This document shows, one piece after another, positions 16,699 to 24,023 of a stretch of 64,000 nt of DNA. Location of the stretch: contig NZ_JAAARM010000022.1 of assembly GCF_009908285.1 (NCBI RefSeq), forward strand, positions 56,480-120,479, written 5' to 3'. The notes under the pieces are model-generated. The model had not been told where the DNA came from and did not search any database. It saw only the letters and a program-made list of their open reading frames with translations. The translations under genes were made by a program, and so were the position numbers. Each line of letters begins with the position of its first letter. Position 1 is the stretch's first letter. The DNA comes from Pseudomonas sp. Fl4BN1. Its GTDB lineage: Bacteria > Pseudomonadota > Gammaproteobacteria > Pseudomonadales > Pseudomonadaceae.

Positions 16699-17157
16699 TC
16701 AGCGCAACTGCAAGTAGTTTTCTATATGGCTCATCTGCTCTTCCCAGCCCCGGCTGTTCATGCGAAAGGCCTTGAGCCGGCGCTCTGCGGGAACGCCATC
16801 GAACCCCGATTCGGTCACCCGCAGCAGGGTGCTGTCGCCGCGTTCCTCCAGTTCGAATCGCACCAGGGTCGTGGGCTCCGTCGAGTAGTCCTGTTGTGGA
16901 TCAATGGCGTAGGGATGCCAGCTGAAGGAGAACAATTCGTCCACCAGCAATTGTTCGACCATGACGTCCCAGGTCAGGTGCTCATACCCGGGATAGGTAA
17001 TGGCCCCGCGGACCCGCTGGCCAGGTGTGAAACGCTGGCCTTGCAGGGCCACCCCGAACCATTCGCCAAAGGCTTCGGCCTGGCTCAGCGCAGCCCAGAC
17101 CTGAGCCCGGCTGGCCTTGAGCAGAATCTTTCTTTCGATGCGATCTGATGAGTTCAT
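16699..17157 (-). CDS. AHSA1/SRPBCC-fold protein
   Basis: From ATG 17157 (GGAGGTGTCCT just upstream) the product is 152 aa. It has the START-like SRPBCC pattern: IERKILLKASRAQVWAALSQ, then EAFGEWFGVALQG, LVRFELEERGDSTLLRVTESG and a C-terminal helix with NSRGWEEQMSHIENYL. This is the Hsp90-activator C-terminal (AHSA1) subgroup, hydrophobic-pocket proteins that usually have no known ligand. It is divergent from the ADP-ribosylglycohydrolase fusion. The extra 55 codons open upstream have no start signal and overlap that gene's promoter region. Confidence 0.8.
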   Translation of the reverse strand: MNSSDRIERKILLKASRAQVWAALSQAEAFGEWFGVALQGQRFTPGQRVRGAITYPGYEHLTWDVMVEQLLVDELFSFSWHPYAIDPQQDYSTEPTTLVRFELEERGDSTLLRVTESGFDGVPAERRLKAFRMNSRGWEEQMSHIENYLQLR

Positions 17158-17312
17158 AGGACACCTCCAGTGATCAACACTAGACCGCCTGAGCGCTATC
17201 GCAACCGGCAAGTTGCACGATCGGCCAGGGCTCTGCGTCAAGCACCAGGGACGCCCGGGCGGACAGAAAAAAATGCTAATGTCGCCCGTCAATTCCTTCT
17301 CAAGGACGAGCC

Positions 17313-18635
17313 ATGCCCCCAACCCTTTCCGATCGCTACCGTGGCAGCCTGCTGGGCCTGGCCTGTGGCGATGCCGTGGGCACCACGGCGGAATTCAAGC
17401 CGCGGGGCTCGTTCCCGGCGGTGACCGACATGCAGGGTGGCGGCCCCTTCAACCTGGCGCCGGGACAGTGGACCGACGATACCTCCATGGCCCTGTGCCT
17501 GGCTGAAAGCCTGTTGCGCAAGGACGGCTTCGACGCCGCCGACCAGATGGGCCGCTACCTCAACTGGTGGCAATGGGGCTACCTCAGCGCCACTGGCGAG
17601 TGCTTCGACATTGGCATGACCGTGCGCCAGGCCCTCAGCGATTTCCAGGAACATGGCCAGCCCTTTGCCGGCTCAAGCGACCCGCAGACCGCCGGCAACG
17701 GCTCGCTGATGCGCCTGGCACCGGTGGTGCTGTTTCACTACCCCGACCTGGCCCGGGTCCGCGAGTTTGCCGGCGCCAGCTCGCGCACCACCCATGGCGC
17801 GGCCGAAGCCGTGGAGTGCTGCCAGCTGTTCGCCGGGTTGATCGCCAAGGCCTTGAGCGGCGCGGATAAAACCCAACTGCAACAGCTCGCTGACCCGGGC
17901 TTTGGCGAAGCCAAGGTCATCGCCCTGGCCCAGGGCCGCTACCTGGACAAGACCCGCGAACAGATTCGTGGCAACGGCTATTGCGTCGACTCCCTGGAAG
18001 CCGCGTTGTGGTGCTTCCAGCACAGCGACAGCTACGCCGAGGCGGTGCTCGCCGCCGCCAACCTGGGCGACGACGCGGACACCACGGCCGCCATCGTCGG
18101 CCAGTTGGCCGGGGCCTTCTACGGGGTTCAAGGGATACCGCGGCACTGGCTGGCGAAACTGCACATGAGCGAGGAGATTCAAGCCATGGCCGACGACCTG
18201 CTGCTGGCCGCGCAACGCCACGGGCAACCCCGGCCACTGCACGGCAGTTGCCTGTGCAAGGCCGTGCAATATCGGGTCGCGCGCCTGGACATGCCCATCG
18301 GCCACTGTCACTGCCAGACCTGCCGCAAAGCCCACGCGGCAGCCTTCGCCTCCACCGCCGGGGTCATGCGCGAGCACTTCCAGTGGACCCAGGGCCAGGA
18401 GCGGCTGAGCACTTATGAATCATCACCCGGCAAGCTGCGGCACTTCTGCTCGGTCTGCGGTTCTCATCTGCTGGCGGAGCGGCCGGGGCAACCCCACGTG
18501 ATCCTGCGGGTAGCCACCCTGGATGATGATCCGGGGCTGACCCCGCAGGTGCACATCTGGACCTCCCACGACGTGCCGTGGCTGGCCCACGATACCCTGG
18601 ACAGCTGGCCCGAGTGGCCGCCAAGCCGCGGCTAG
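17313..18635 (+). CDS. ADP-ribosylglycohydrolase fused to GFA zinc domain
   Basis: A 440-aa two-domain protein. Residues 1-300 are an ADP-ribosylglycohydrolase (DraG/ARH fold): GLACGDAVGTTAEF (15-28), WTDDTSMAL with Asp55/Asp56, and GDDADTTAAIVGQLAGAFYG (252-271) supply the two-metal site that cleaves ADP-ribose from proteins or nucleic acids. Residues 308-440 are a GFA (glutathione-dependent formaldehyde-activating, Mss4-like) domain with CxC at 313/315, HCHCQTC at 331-337 and CSVC at 379-382. Both domains look intact. An ARH-GFA fusion is unusual to me. The AAGGACGAGCC before ATG supports the start. The target is unknown. Confidence 0.85.
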   Translation: MPPTLSDRYRGSLLGLACGDAVGTTAEFKPRGSFPAVTDMQGGGPFNLAPGQWTDDTSMALCLAESLLRKDGFDAADQMGRYLNWWQWGYLSATGECFDIGMTVRQALSDFQEHGQPFAGSSDPQTAGNGSLMRLAPVVLFHYPDLARVREFAGASSRTTHGAAEAVECCQLFAGLIAKALSGADKTQLQQLADPGFGEAKVIALAQGRYLDKTREQIRGNGYCVDSLEAALWCFQHSDSYAEAVLAAANLGDDADTTAAIVGQLAGAFYGVQGIPRHWLAKLHMSEEIQAMADDLLLAAQRHGQPRPLHGSCLCKAVQYRVARLDMPIGHCHCQTCRKAHAAAFASTAGVMREHFQWTQGQERLSTYESSPGKLRHFCSVCGSHLLAERPGQPHVILRVATLDDDPGLTPQVHIWTSHDVPWLAHDTLDSWPEWPPSRG

Positions 18636-18675
18636 ACTTGCCTCCCACGCTCATTGCCCAATAGCGAGACTTCCT

Positions 18676-19077
18676 ATGCGTCCAATCCTGTTCCTGGCCC
18701 TTGCGCCGTTGCTGCTCGCCCCGCTGGCCCAGGCCGACGAGTGCGACAGCGCCAACACCCAGACCGACATGAACCAGTGCGCCGGCCGGCAGTTCCAGGC
18801 CGCGGACAAGGAGCTCAACAGCCTGTACCAGCAGATCAACCAACGCCTGCAAGACCAGCCGCAAACCAAGAAACTGCTGGTCAGCGCCCAGCGTGCCTGG
18901 GTGGCATTCAGGGATGCCGAGTGCAGTTTCTCTGCGTCAGGAGTGGAAGGCGGCAGTGTTTATCCACTGGTCTACAGCAACTGCACCACGGCCTTGACCA
19001 AGGCCCGGGTGGCATCGTTCAAGACTTACCTCAAGTGCCAGGAAGGCGACTTGAGCTGCCCGGTACCCGCCCAGTAG
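18676..19077 (+). CDS. LprI-like secreted protein (DUF1311)
   Basis: This 133-aa protein starts with a signal peptide ending in LAPLAQADE (cleavage near residue 20). The mature part has the LprI/DUF1311 pattern: TQTDMNQCAGRQFQAADKEL, then LLVSAQRAWVAFRDAECSF, and Cys residues suited to two or three disulphides. LprI of mycobacteria inhibits lysozyme, but most proteobacterial relatives are uncharacterised, so only a periplasmic location is inferred with confidence. It follows the fusion gene by 40 bp and may be co-transcribed. Confidence 0.8.
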   Translation: MRPILFLALAPLLLAPLAQADECDSANTQTDMNQCAGRQFQAADKELNSLYQQINQRLQDQPQTKKLLVSAQRAWVAFRDAECSFSASGVEGGSVYPLVYSNCTTALTKARVASFKTYLKCQEGDLSCPVPAQ

Positions 19078-19167
19078 GAGCGGGCTCGCCCGCGAAAGCA
19101 CCAGTAAGGCCCCCCTCAGCTTGCGCGGGCCTGTTCGCTGGCAAGCCGGCTCCTACAGCAGGAGCCG
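19074..19167. repeat. REPIN-like pair of REP sequences
   Basis: TAGGAGCGGGCTCGCCCGCG (from 19074) and CTGGCAAGCCGGCTCCTA (ending 19155) form the two ends of a typical Pseudomonas REP doublet in inverted orientation. A further hairpin, CCGGCTCC/GGAGCCGG, runs to 19167. It sits between LprI and the 3' fragment of qhpB. Confidence 0.8.
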
Positions 19168-19183
19168 GTAGCTGCAGACAAGG

Positions 19184-19499
19184 TCAGCGCACGAAGATCT
19201 GCGCCGTGGTGATTGCCATGTCGCCGCCGGGCAAGGTGATCTTGCCGATCTGCTGCATGTTCTCGGCATCGAAGATCGCCACGTCGTTGAAGGTCCCCGC
19301 CAGGTAGATCTTGCTCCCCGCCTGGTTGAACGAAATGCAGTAGTAGGAGTGCTCCAGGGTCGCGGCCTGGATCAGCTTCTTCTGCTTGATGTCGTATTTG
19401 GCCAGGCGGTTGAGCACGCCGAACATCAGGTTCGGGTCCTTGGGCGAGCGCATGCCGCTGAAGTAGATTTCGGCCAATAGTCCGAAGTGGGTACTTTCT
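19184..19499 (-). pseudogene. Duplicated 3' end of qhpB
   Basis: This encodes the last ~100 residues of a QHNDH beta subunit (EIYFSGMRSP...LPGGDMAITTAQIFVR) without the rest. It aligns without gaps to 21044-21359 of intact qhpB at a fixed offset of 1,860 bp. Roughly 85-90% of residues are identical, so the two ends are not a recent exact copy. Similarity stops near 19499, where low-GC sequence starts. An ATG at 19477 is in frame but is simply an internal Met/Leu position. I read it as the original gene's left-over 3' end after insertion of the cassette. Confidence 0.85.
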
Positions 19500-19687
19500 A
19501 CCAGTTGCTCAGCGTTATGAGCAAAGCAAAGAACATAGACAGAGTAATGGCAAAATAGTAGCCTTCATTACCAATAATAAGTCACACACTTCTTCATTAC
19601 TTCTAGAGCAACAAACAAAGTCCAAAGTCCAGAAACCACCAACACAAACCGCACACTTTAAAAGCAATCAAACTAAAGGAATAGAAC

Positions 19688-20077
19688 ATGTCCATAGAGT
19701 TTTTCTCTAACGCACCACGCCTTCCCGTTCGCGCAATGCAAATTTGGCAAATATTGGTTTCAAAATCTCATAACCGCCAGATAATGACTTACTCAAACCT
19801 TGCAGAGCTTTTGGGATACAACGGCTCAGGCACCTTGGGGAGACAACTCGGGCACATCATGTTTTTCTGTGAACAGAACTCTCTACCACCACTGACAGTC
19901 CTTGTAGTCAACTCAGAGTCAGGATTACCGGGCAGCGGCTTTCAGCATGAGTCGGAGATTCCCGCACTGAGAGAGAGTGTTTACAGCTATAACTGGTTCA
20001 ACCTGATACCTCCATCCGAAGCAGACTATACAAAAGCATGGAGCGATGCCCCTAACAATACATGGCGCAATCTATAA
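19688..20077 (+). CDS. Unknown 129-aa protein of low-GC cassette
   Basis: Not recognised with certainty. AAAGGAATAGAAC precedes ATG 19688. The middle reads TYSNLAELLGYNGSGTLGRQ, then LPPLTVLVVNSESGLPGSGF. This recalls the winged-helix DNA-binding part of O6-alkylguanine transferase/ATL proteins (TYGELA...LG...PP), but the PCHR active-site motif is absent, so any such link would be structural only. GC content and codon use are far lower than in the surroundings, which indicates transfer. It is 29 bp upstream of the next gene on the same strand. Confidence 0.7.
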   Translation: MSIEFFSNAPRLPVRAMQIWQILVSKSHNRQIMTYSNLAELLGYNGSGTLGRQLGHIMFFCEQNSLPPLTVLVVNSESGLPGSGFQHESEIPALRESVYSYNWFNLIPPSEADYTKAWSDAPNNTWRNL

Positions 20078-20106
20078 ACTCAAAAATACCGTAAAGCGAG
20101 CTCAAG

Positions 20107-20979
20107 ATGAAATACTACAAACTCTCACAGACTGCAGATGAATTTATAGAGCTTTCAGTTCGGAGCTTTGAACAAGACACGAAAGAAAGTCATCCCTACT
20201 ATCAAACAATAGGCGATAAGAAACGCTATTTTGCATACTGCCCTGGCTGCAGTAACCCAATCACAATTATCAATCTCTACAATGATGGCAAGACAGAGAA
20301 AAATGGCTCGGCCATGCCCCTCCATGGCCGACACTACCAACACTCGATTAAAGATTTTGGTCTATATGATGAAGCAAGCTACCTCTCATGCCCTTTTTCA
20401 AAACCACTTTCCTTTTCTGGCAATGCTAAAAGAGGCTCTGGGAAAGATTCAGATTACCTAAAAGAAATAATACTCGAACACAGCGAAACTCTATACAGCT
20501 TCGCCACGAGCATTTGCGGAATAAAACTCTCAGAAAACCTATTCACCAAAATGCTCAAAAACTTCAAACAGGCGGAAGGAATATATTATCGCCATATAAA
20601 CAAATTCAACTTACCTTATGCCTTTCTACACATGGCTCACAGCACCAACATAAGCTATCAGTTCATTGGAAACACCGAAATTGTAGAAAAAATACAAAAC
20701 ACAAGCCTTTTTTTCACCGCAAAAACCGGACAAATAATAGCAAAAGAAAAACTACAAGATCGACCATCAATCAGCATGTACTTTACTGACCACAAATTCA
20801 CTACAGATGAGAACGACGAGCCTGTTCATAGTTTCAAACAGATCATCATGGAAAAAGATAAAAGCACAGAACACACCATTCTCGAAAGAAAAATAACTTT
20901 TGATAATTATTTCTTCTACAGAGTAATCAACAAAAATAATCGCCTTCGTCAGATCAGTAGAAATATTTTCGACTGCTGA
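20107..20979 (+). CDS. Unknown 290-aa protein of low-GC cassette
   Basis: Not recognised. The soluble 290-aa product has YCPGCSNPITI near residue 48, a CxxC knuckle, with GRHYQHS and SCPFSK downstream that could complete a zinc site. The remainder is rich in Lys, Asn and Phe with no signal peptide or membrane segment. It lies 29 bp after the smaller gene, and a hairpin follows the stop, so the two make a self-contained operon. The low GC sets it apart from all neighbours. A paired regulator/effector or defence role is possible but only a guess. Confidence 0.7.
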   Translation: MKYYKLSQTADEFIELSVRSFEQDTKESHPYYQTIGDKKRYFAYCPGCSNPITIINLYNDGKTEKNGSAMPLHGRHYQHSIKDFGLYDEASYLSCPFSKPLSFSGNAKRGSGKDSDYLKEIILEHSETLYSFATSICGIKLSENLFTKMLKNFKQAEGIYYRHINKFNLPYAFLHMAHSTNISYQFIGNTEIVEKIQNTSLFFTAKTGQIIAKEKLQDRPSISMYFTDHKFTTDENDEPVHSFKQIIMEKDKSTEHTILERKITFDNYFFYRVINKNNRLRQISRNIFDC

Positions 20980-21008
20980 AACCTCACCTCATGAAGTTTT
21001 TTGCCAAA

Positions 21009-21032
21009 AGCTACTTACTCTAATAAGTAGCT
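21009..21032 (+). terminator. Hairpin after cassette genes
   Basis: AGCTACTTA-N6-TAAGTAGCT, a perfect 9-bp stem, lies 30 bp after the stop of the second cassette gene and before the qhpB stop on the other strand. The T-run after it is short, so it is a probable rather than certain terminator. Confidence 0.6.
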
Positions 21033-21043
21033 CTTGCATTTGG

Positions 21044-22162
21044 TCAACGAATGAAGATCTGCGTCGTGGTGGCCGCCATGTCGCCACCGGGCAAGGTGAT
21101 CTTGCCCACCTGCGCCAGGCTCTCGGCGTCGAAGATCGCCACGTCGTTGAAGGTCCCCGTCAGGTAGATCTTGCTCCCGGCCTTGTTGAACGACAGGCAG
21201 TAGTAGGAGTGTTCCAGGGTCGCGGCCTGGAGCAGTTTCTTCTGCTTGATGTCGTACTTGGCCAGGCGGTTGAGCACGCCGTACATCAGGTTCGGGTCCG
21301 TGGGCGAGCGCATGCCGCTGAAGTAGATCTCGGTCAAGGGGCCGAAGTCGGTGGTTTCCGTCTTGCCGGTCTTCAAGTCAATGCTGAACAGCCCGTACAG
21401 CGGCTCGGCGGTCGCCGGGTCCTGCTGCTTGTCCTTGAATTTCGCCGCGGTGTAGAGCAGCGAGAAATCGTGGCGGTAGGTCTGCTGGTTCCAGATGTAG
21501 AGCACGTCCGGAGCGCTGTAGTTCGGACGTTTCCAGTGCCGGCTGGGGATCAGCACCTCGAACTTGCCGGTCTTCACGTCAACCTTGTACAGGTCCGGTC
21601 CGGCCACATACAGGGTGCCGTCGTCGCCGCTCTGCATGATGGTCAGTTGCCGTGGTGCGGGGAAGCTGCGCACAGGCTTGGCGTCGAGCCCGGCATCGGT
21701 GGCGTAGACATCCAGCCGCGGCTCCTTGACCTCGTAGCGATCATTGAGCAGCACGGTCGGGTTGGCCACGGTGTACAACTCCTTGCCGTCGTGGCTGACG
21801 GTGAAGGCGAACATCGAGCGCGCCTTCTCTCCCGGCTGCTGGGTGATGCTGGCGTGGAACACCTGCTTGCAGCTGTCCAGCTCGACGCCGTAGACATCCG
21901 CATAGTGGTTGTTCAGCACGTAGGCAATCTTGCGGTCCGGCGACAGCTGCACGGTGCCGGGGCCAAAGGCGTCGGGCATCTTGCAGGTCTTGTAGAGGCT
22001 GTCGGTGGCCAGGTCGAGGACGTGCAGGTTGTTCGGATAATTGGTGGTCACCATGTATTCATGACCACTGTTCAGGGCCAGGGCCTCATCGGCCAGGGCG
22101 GTGAAAGAACAGGCGCTGAGAACCGCGCCGGCGGCCAGGCCGCACACTGTGATAGCTCGCAT
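21044..22162 (-). CDS. qhpB: Quinohemoprotein amine dehydrogenase beta subunit
   Basis: From ATG 22162 (AAGGATTACAGC upstream) the protein is 372 aa, with a signal peptide ending about TALADEA. The mature part is a YncE-like seven-bladed beta-propeller with repeats such as HVLDLATDSLYKTC, KIAYVLNNHYADVYGVELDS and NDVAIFDAESLAQVGKITLP. In QHNDH it contacts alpha and gamma in the periplasm. It is the last gene of the qhpA-D-C-B order known for Pseudomonas and Paracoccus. Its 3' end abuts a foreign cassette and has a diverged duplicate 1.86 kb away, so the present C-terminus may have come from another strain. Confidence 0.9.
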   Translation of the reverse strand: MRAITVCGLAAGAVLSACSFTALADEALALNSGHEYMVTTNYPNNLHVLDLATDSLYKTCKMPDAFGPGTVQLSPDRKIAYVLNNHYADVYGVELDSCKQVFHASITQQPGEKARSMFAFTVSHDGKELYTVANPTVLLNDRYEVKEPRLDVYATDAGLDAKPVRSFPAPRQLTIMQSGDDGTLYVAGPDLYKVDVKTGKFEVLIPSRHWKRPNYSAPDVLYIWNQQTYRHDFSLLYTAAKFKDKQQDPATAEPLYGLFSIDLKTGKTETTDFGPLTEIYFSGMRSPTDPNLMYGVLNRLAKYDIKQKKLLQAATLEHSYYCLSFNKAGSKIYLTGTFNDVAIFDAESLAQVGKITLPGGDMAATTTQIFIR

Positions 22163-22185
22163 GCTGTAATCCTTGTGCTGTCCGG

Positions 22186-22509
22186 TTACTTGTCTTTGGG
22201 GAAGACGGTGCCGAGGTTGCGCCAGTTGTCGTTGGAGGCCTGGGCGTCCTTGTTCCAGTCGGGGTAGGTGCTCATCATGTCCGGCACCTGGGCCGGCCAC
22301 CAGCAAGGGTCGGAGCAGCCGTAAAGGTCGGCCTCCATCGGCTGGCAAAGCGACGAGACACCGCCAAAGGCATCGATTTCCCAGCCCGGGTCGGTGGTCG
22401 AGGCGCAACCGGCCACGGAGTTCATCGCCAGCACTTCTTCGATACGGTCCTCGGCGGCGGCCTCGGCCAGTTTCTGGGCTTTGTTATTGATCGGCTTGAG
22501 ATGCTTCAT
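22186..22509 (-). CDS. qhpC: QHNDH gamma subunit (CTQ cofactor precursor)
   Basis: The 107-aa precursor starts with MKHLKPINNKAQKLAEAAAE. A leader of about 28 residues would leave a 79-residue mature chain, matching known gamma subunits. The mature part holds the Cys residues and acidic partners needed for intrachain thioether bridges (GCASTTDPGWEID, LCQPMEADLYGCSDPCWWP), and Trp in the PCWWP/DPGW segments for the cysteine-tryptophylquinone cofactor. One base separates its ATG from the qhpD stop. Cross-linking is done by QhpD, leader removal by QhpE and Trp oxidation by QhpG. Confidence 0.93.
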   Translation of the reverse strand: MKHLKPINNKAQKLAEAAAEDRIEEVLAMNSVAGCASTTDPGWEIDAFGGVSSLCQPMEADLYGCSDPCWWPAQVPDMMSTYPDWNKDAQASNDNWRNLGTVFPKDK

Positions 22510-22510
22510 G

Positions 22511-23944
22511 TCAGTGAGCCTTGCGCGGAGTGATGTAGCTGCTGATGAACGCAGGGTTGTGAGCCATGATCCGGCTGTAGACTTCGATGCCGAAATCCAC
22601 CCAGTCACGCATCAGATCGCAGTAGTGATAGGTCGGGTGCGCCGGGTCGCCGTAGCGCGCATAGCTCTCGTGGTAGCAACCGCCAGAGCACAGGTTGCGG
22701 ATCCGGCAGCTGTCGCAGCCGGTGTTGGTACGGTCCAGGCGCTGGGACAGGAAGTCGTTGAGCTCCATCTGTTTCACCCCGCCCTCCAGCACATTGCCGA
22801 AGGTCGGCAACGACGAGCCGGTGAAGCGATGGCACAGGTTCAGCTCGCCCTTGTGATCCACCGCCAGCATCTTCAGCCCGGCGCCGCAAGGCAGGGCTTT
22901 CTTGTGGCCCTCATGGATGTCGGTGATCAACTGGTGCAGGTTGGAGAAGCCGATATTGCGGTGCTCCAGGGCCGCATCCAGGTAACGCTGCCCCAAGCGC
23001 TTCATGCTGGCGAAGACCTCGATCAGCTCTTCGCTGCTGAGGTTGAAGCTGCTGATGTCCCCCGAGGTCACCGGGGCGAAACCGACTTCGGCAAACCCCA
23101 GCTCGTTGAACAGGTGGTCCCAGATGGTCTCGACATCGGTGACCCCGGTGGTCAGGGTCACTCGCGCCCCCACCGGGCGGCTGTTGTAGCGTGACAGGAG
23201 CATTTGCGCCTTGCGTCGCACCACGTCGTAGGTGCCCTGCCCGCCCACGGTGATGCGGTTGCGGTCGTGCACGGTCTTGGGCCCGTCGATGCTCACCGAG
23301 AGCCCGAAACGGTGGGCATTGAGGTAGTCCACCACTTCCTCGGTAAGCAGGGTGGCATTGGTGGTCATGACGAACTCGACGAACTTGCCCGCCGCGCGAA
23401 AACGCTGCTCGCAGTAATCGACCATGGCCTCGATCAGCTTGCGGTTGCTCAGCGGCTCGCCACCAAAGAACACCACGGTGAAACGCTCCTCGTCCGGTGA
23501 TTCCTTGAGCAGCATCTCCACCGAGGCGATGGCGGTTTCCAGGGCCATCTTCTTGCCCGCCGAGGGCTTGTCCAGGTCCTCCTTATAGCAATAGGTGCAA
23601 CTCAGGTTGCAGCCGGTATTGACGTTGAGCACCACGGTGTTGATCGCGGTGCGTTCGACCCGTTTGACGCCGATCTCCGGGGTCAGTGGCGAGCCGTCGC
23701 TGACCAGCTCCAGGGCGATCAGTTCACGCAGGGTGTCGCTGACGTCCGCGCCGTCATAGTCGCCCGCCAGTCGCTGGATCAGGTCTTGCGGGCTACAGCC
23801 GGGCCCGCGCAAGGCATCGATGATGCTGCCGGTCAGGGCATCGCTGGCGAACAGCGAACTGCTGGGGATGTGGAACAGCATGCGGTTGGCGTCCACCTGC
23901 ACTTCGTGCAGGTTGCGCTCTACCAGGTTCAGAATGGCGCCCAT
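22511..23944 (-). CDS. qhpD: Radical SAM peptide cross-linking enzyme
   Basis: A 477-aa radical SAM/SPASM protein. The [4Fe-4S] SAM cluster motif is CNLSCTYC (Cys112, 116, 119), followed by FFGGEPL. The C-terminal part has the Cys-rich auxiliary-cluster region (GAGLKMLAVDHKGELNLCHR, then GCDSCRIRNLCSGGCYHESY). QhpD forms the Cys-to-Asp/Glu thioether bridges in the gamma subunit. It lies between qhpA and qhpC, as in characterised operons, and is almost contiguous with qhpC. The N-terminal ~90 residues resemble a peptide-recognition (PqqD-like) domain. Confidence 0.93.
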   Translation of the reverse strand: MGAILNLVERNLHEVQVDANRMLFHIPSSSLFASDALTGSIIDALRGPGCSPQDLIQRLAGDYDGADVSDTLRELIALELVSDGSPLTPEIGVKRVERTAINTVVLNVNTGCNLSCTYCYKEDLDKPSAGKKMALETAIASVEMLLKESPDEERFTVVFFGGEPLSNRKLIEAMVDYCEQRFRAAGKFVEFVMTTNATLLTEEVVDYLNAHRFGLSVSIDGPKTVHDRNRITVGGQGTYDVVRRKAQMLLSRYNSRPVGARVTLTTGVTDVETIWDHLFNELGFAEVGFAPVTSGDISSFNLSSEELIEVFASMKRLGQRYLDAALEHRNIGFSNLHQLITDIHEGHKKALPCGAGLKMLAVDHKGELNLCHRFTGSSLPTFGNVLEGGVKQMELNDFLSQRLDRTNTGCDSCRIRNLCSGGCYHESYARYGDPAHPTYHYCDLMRDWVDFGIEVYSRIMAHNPAFISSYITPRKAH

Positions 23945-24023
23945 TACAACCTCCTGTGCCGGCCCCGGCTGCGGGGCCTGCGGTGATTACCTGAAAATAT
24001 CGGTCGGTAGCACTCAACAGCAC

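Noticed and set aside
18236..18635. GFA domain as a separate gene
   Set aside because: No stop, start codon with ribosome-binding site or frame change separates it from the ADP-ribosylglycohydrolase part; it is one continuous frame.
22163..22408. N-terminal extension of qhpB up to 22408
   Set aside because: The extra codons overlap qhpC in another frame; the signal peptide and ribosome-binding site place the start at 22162.
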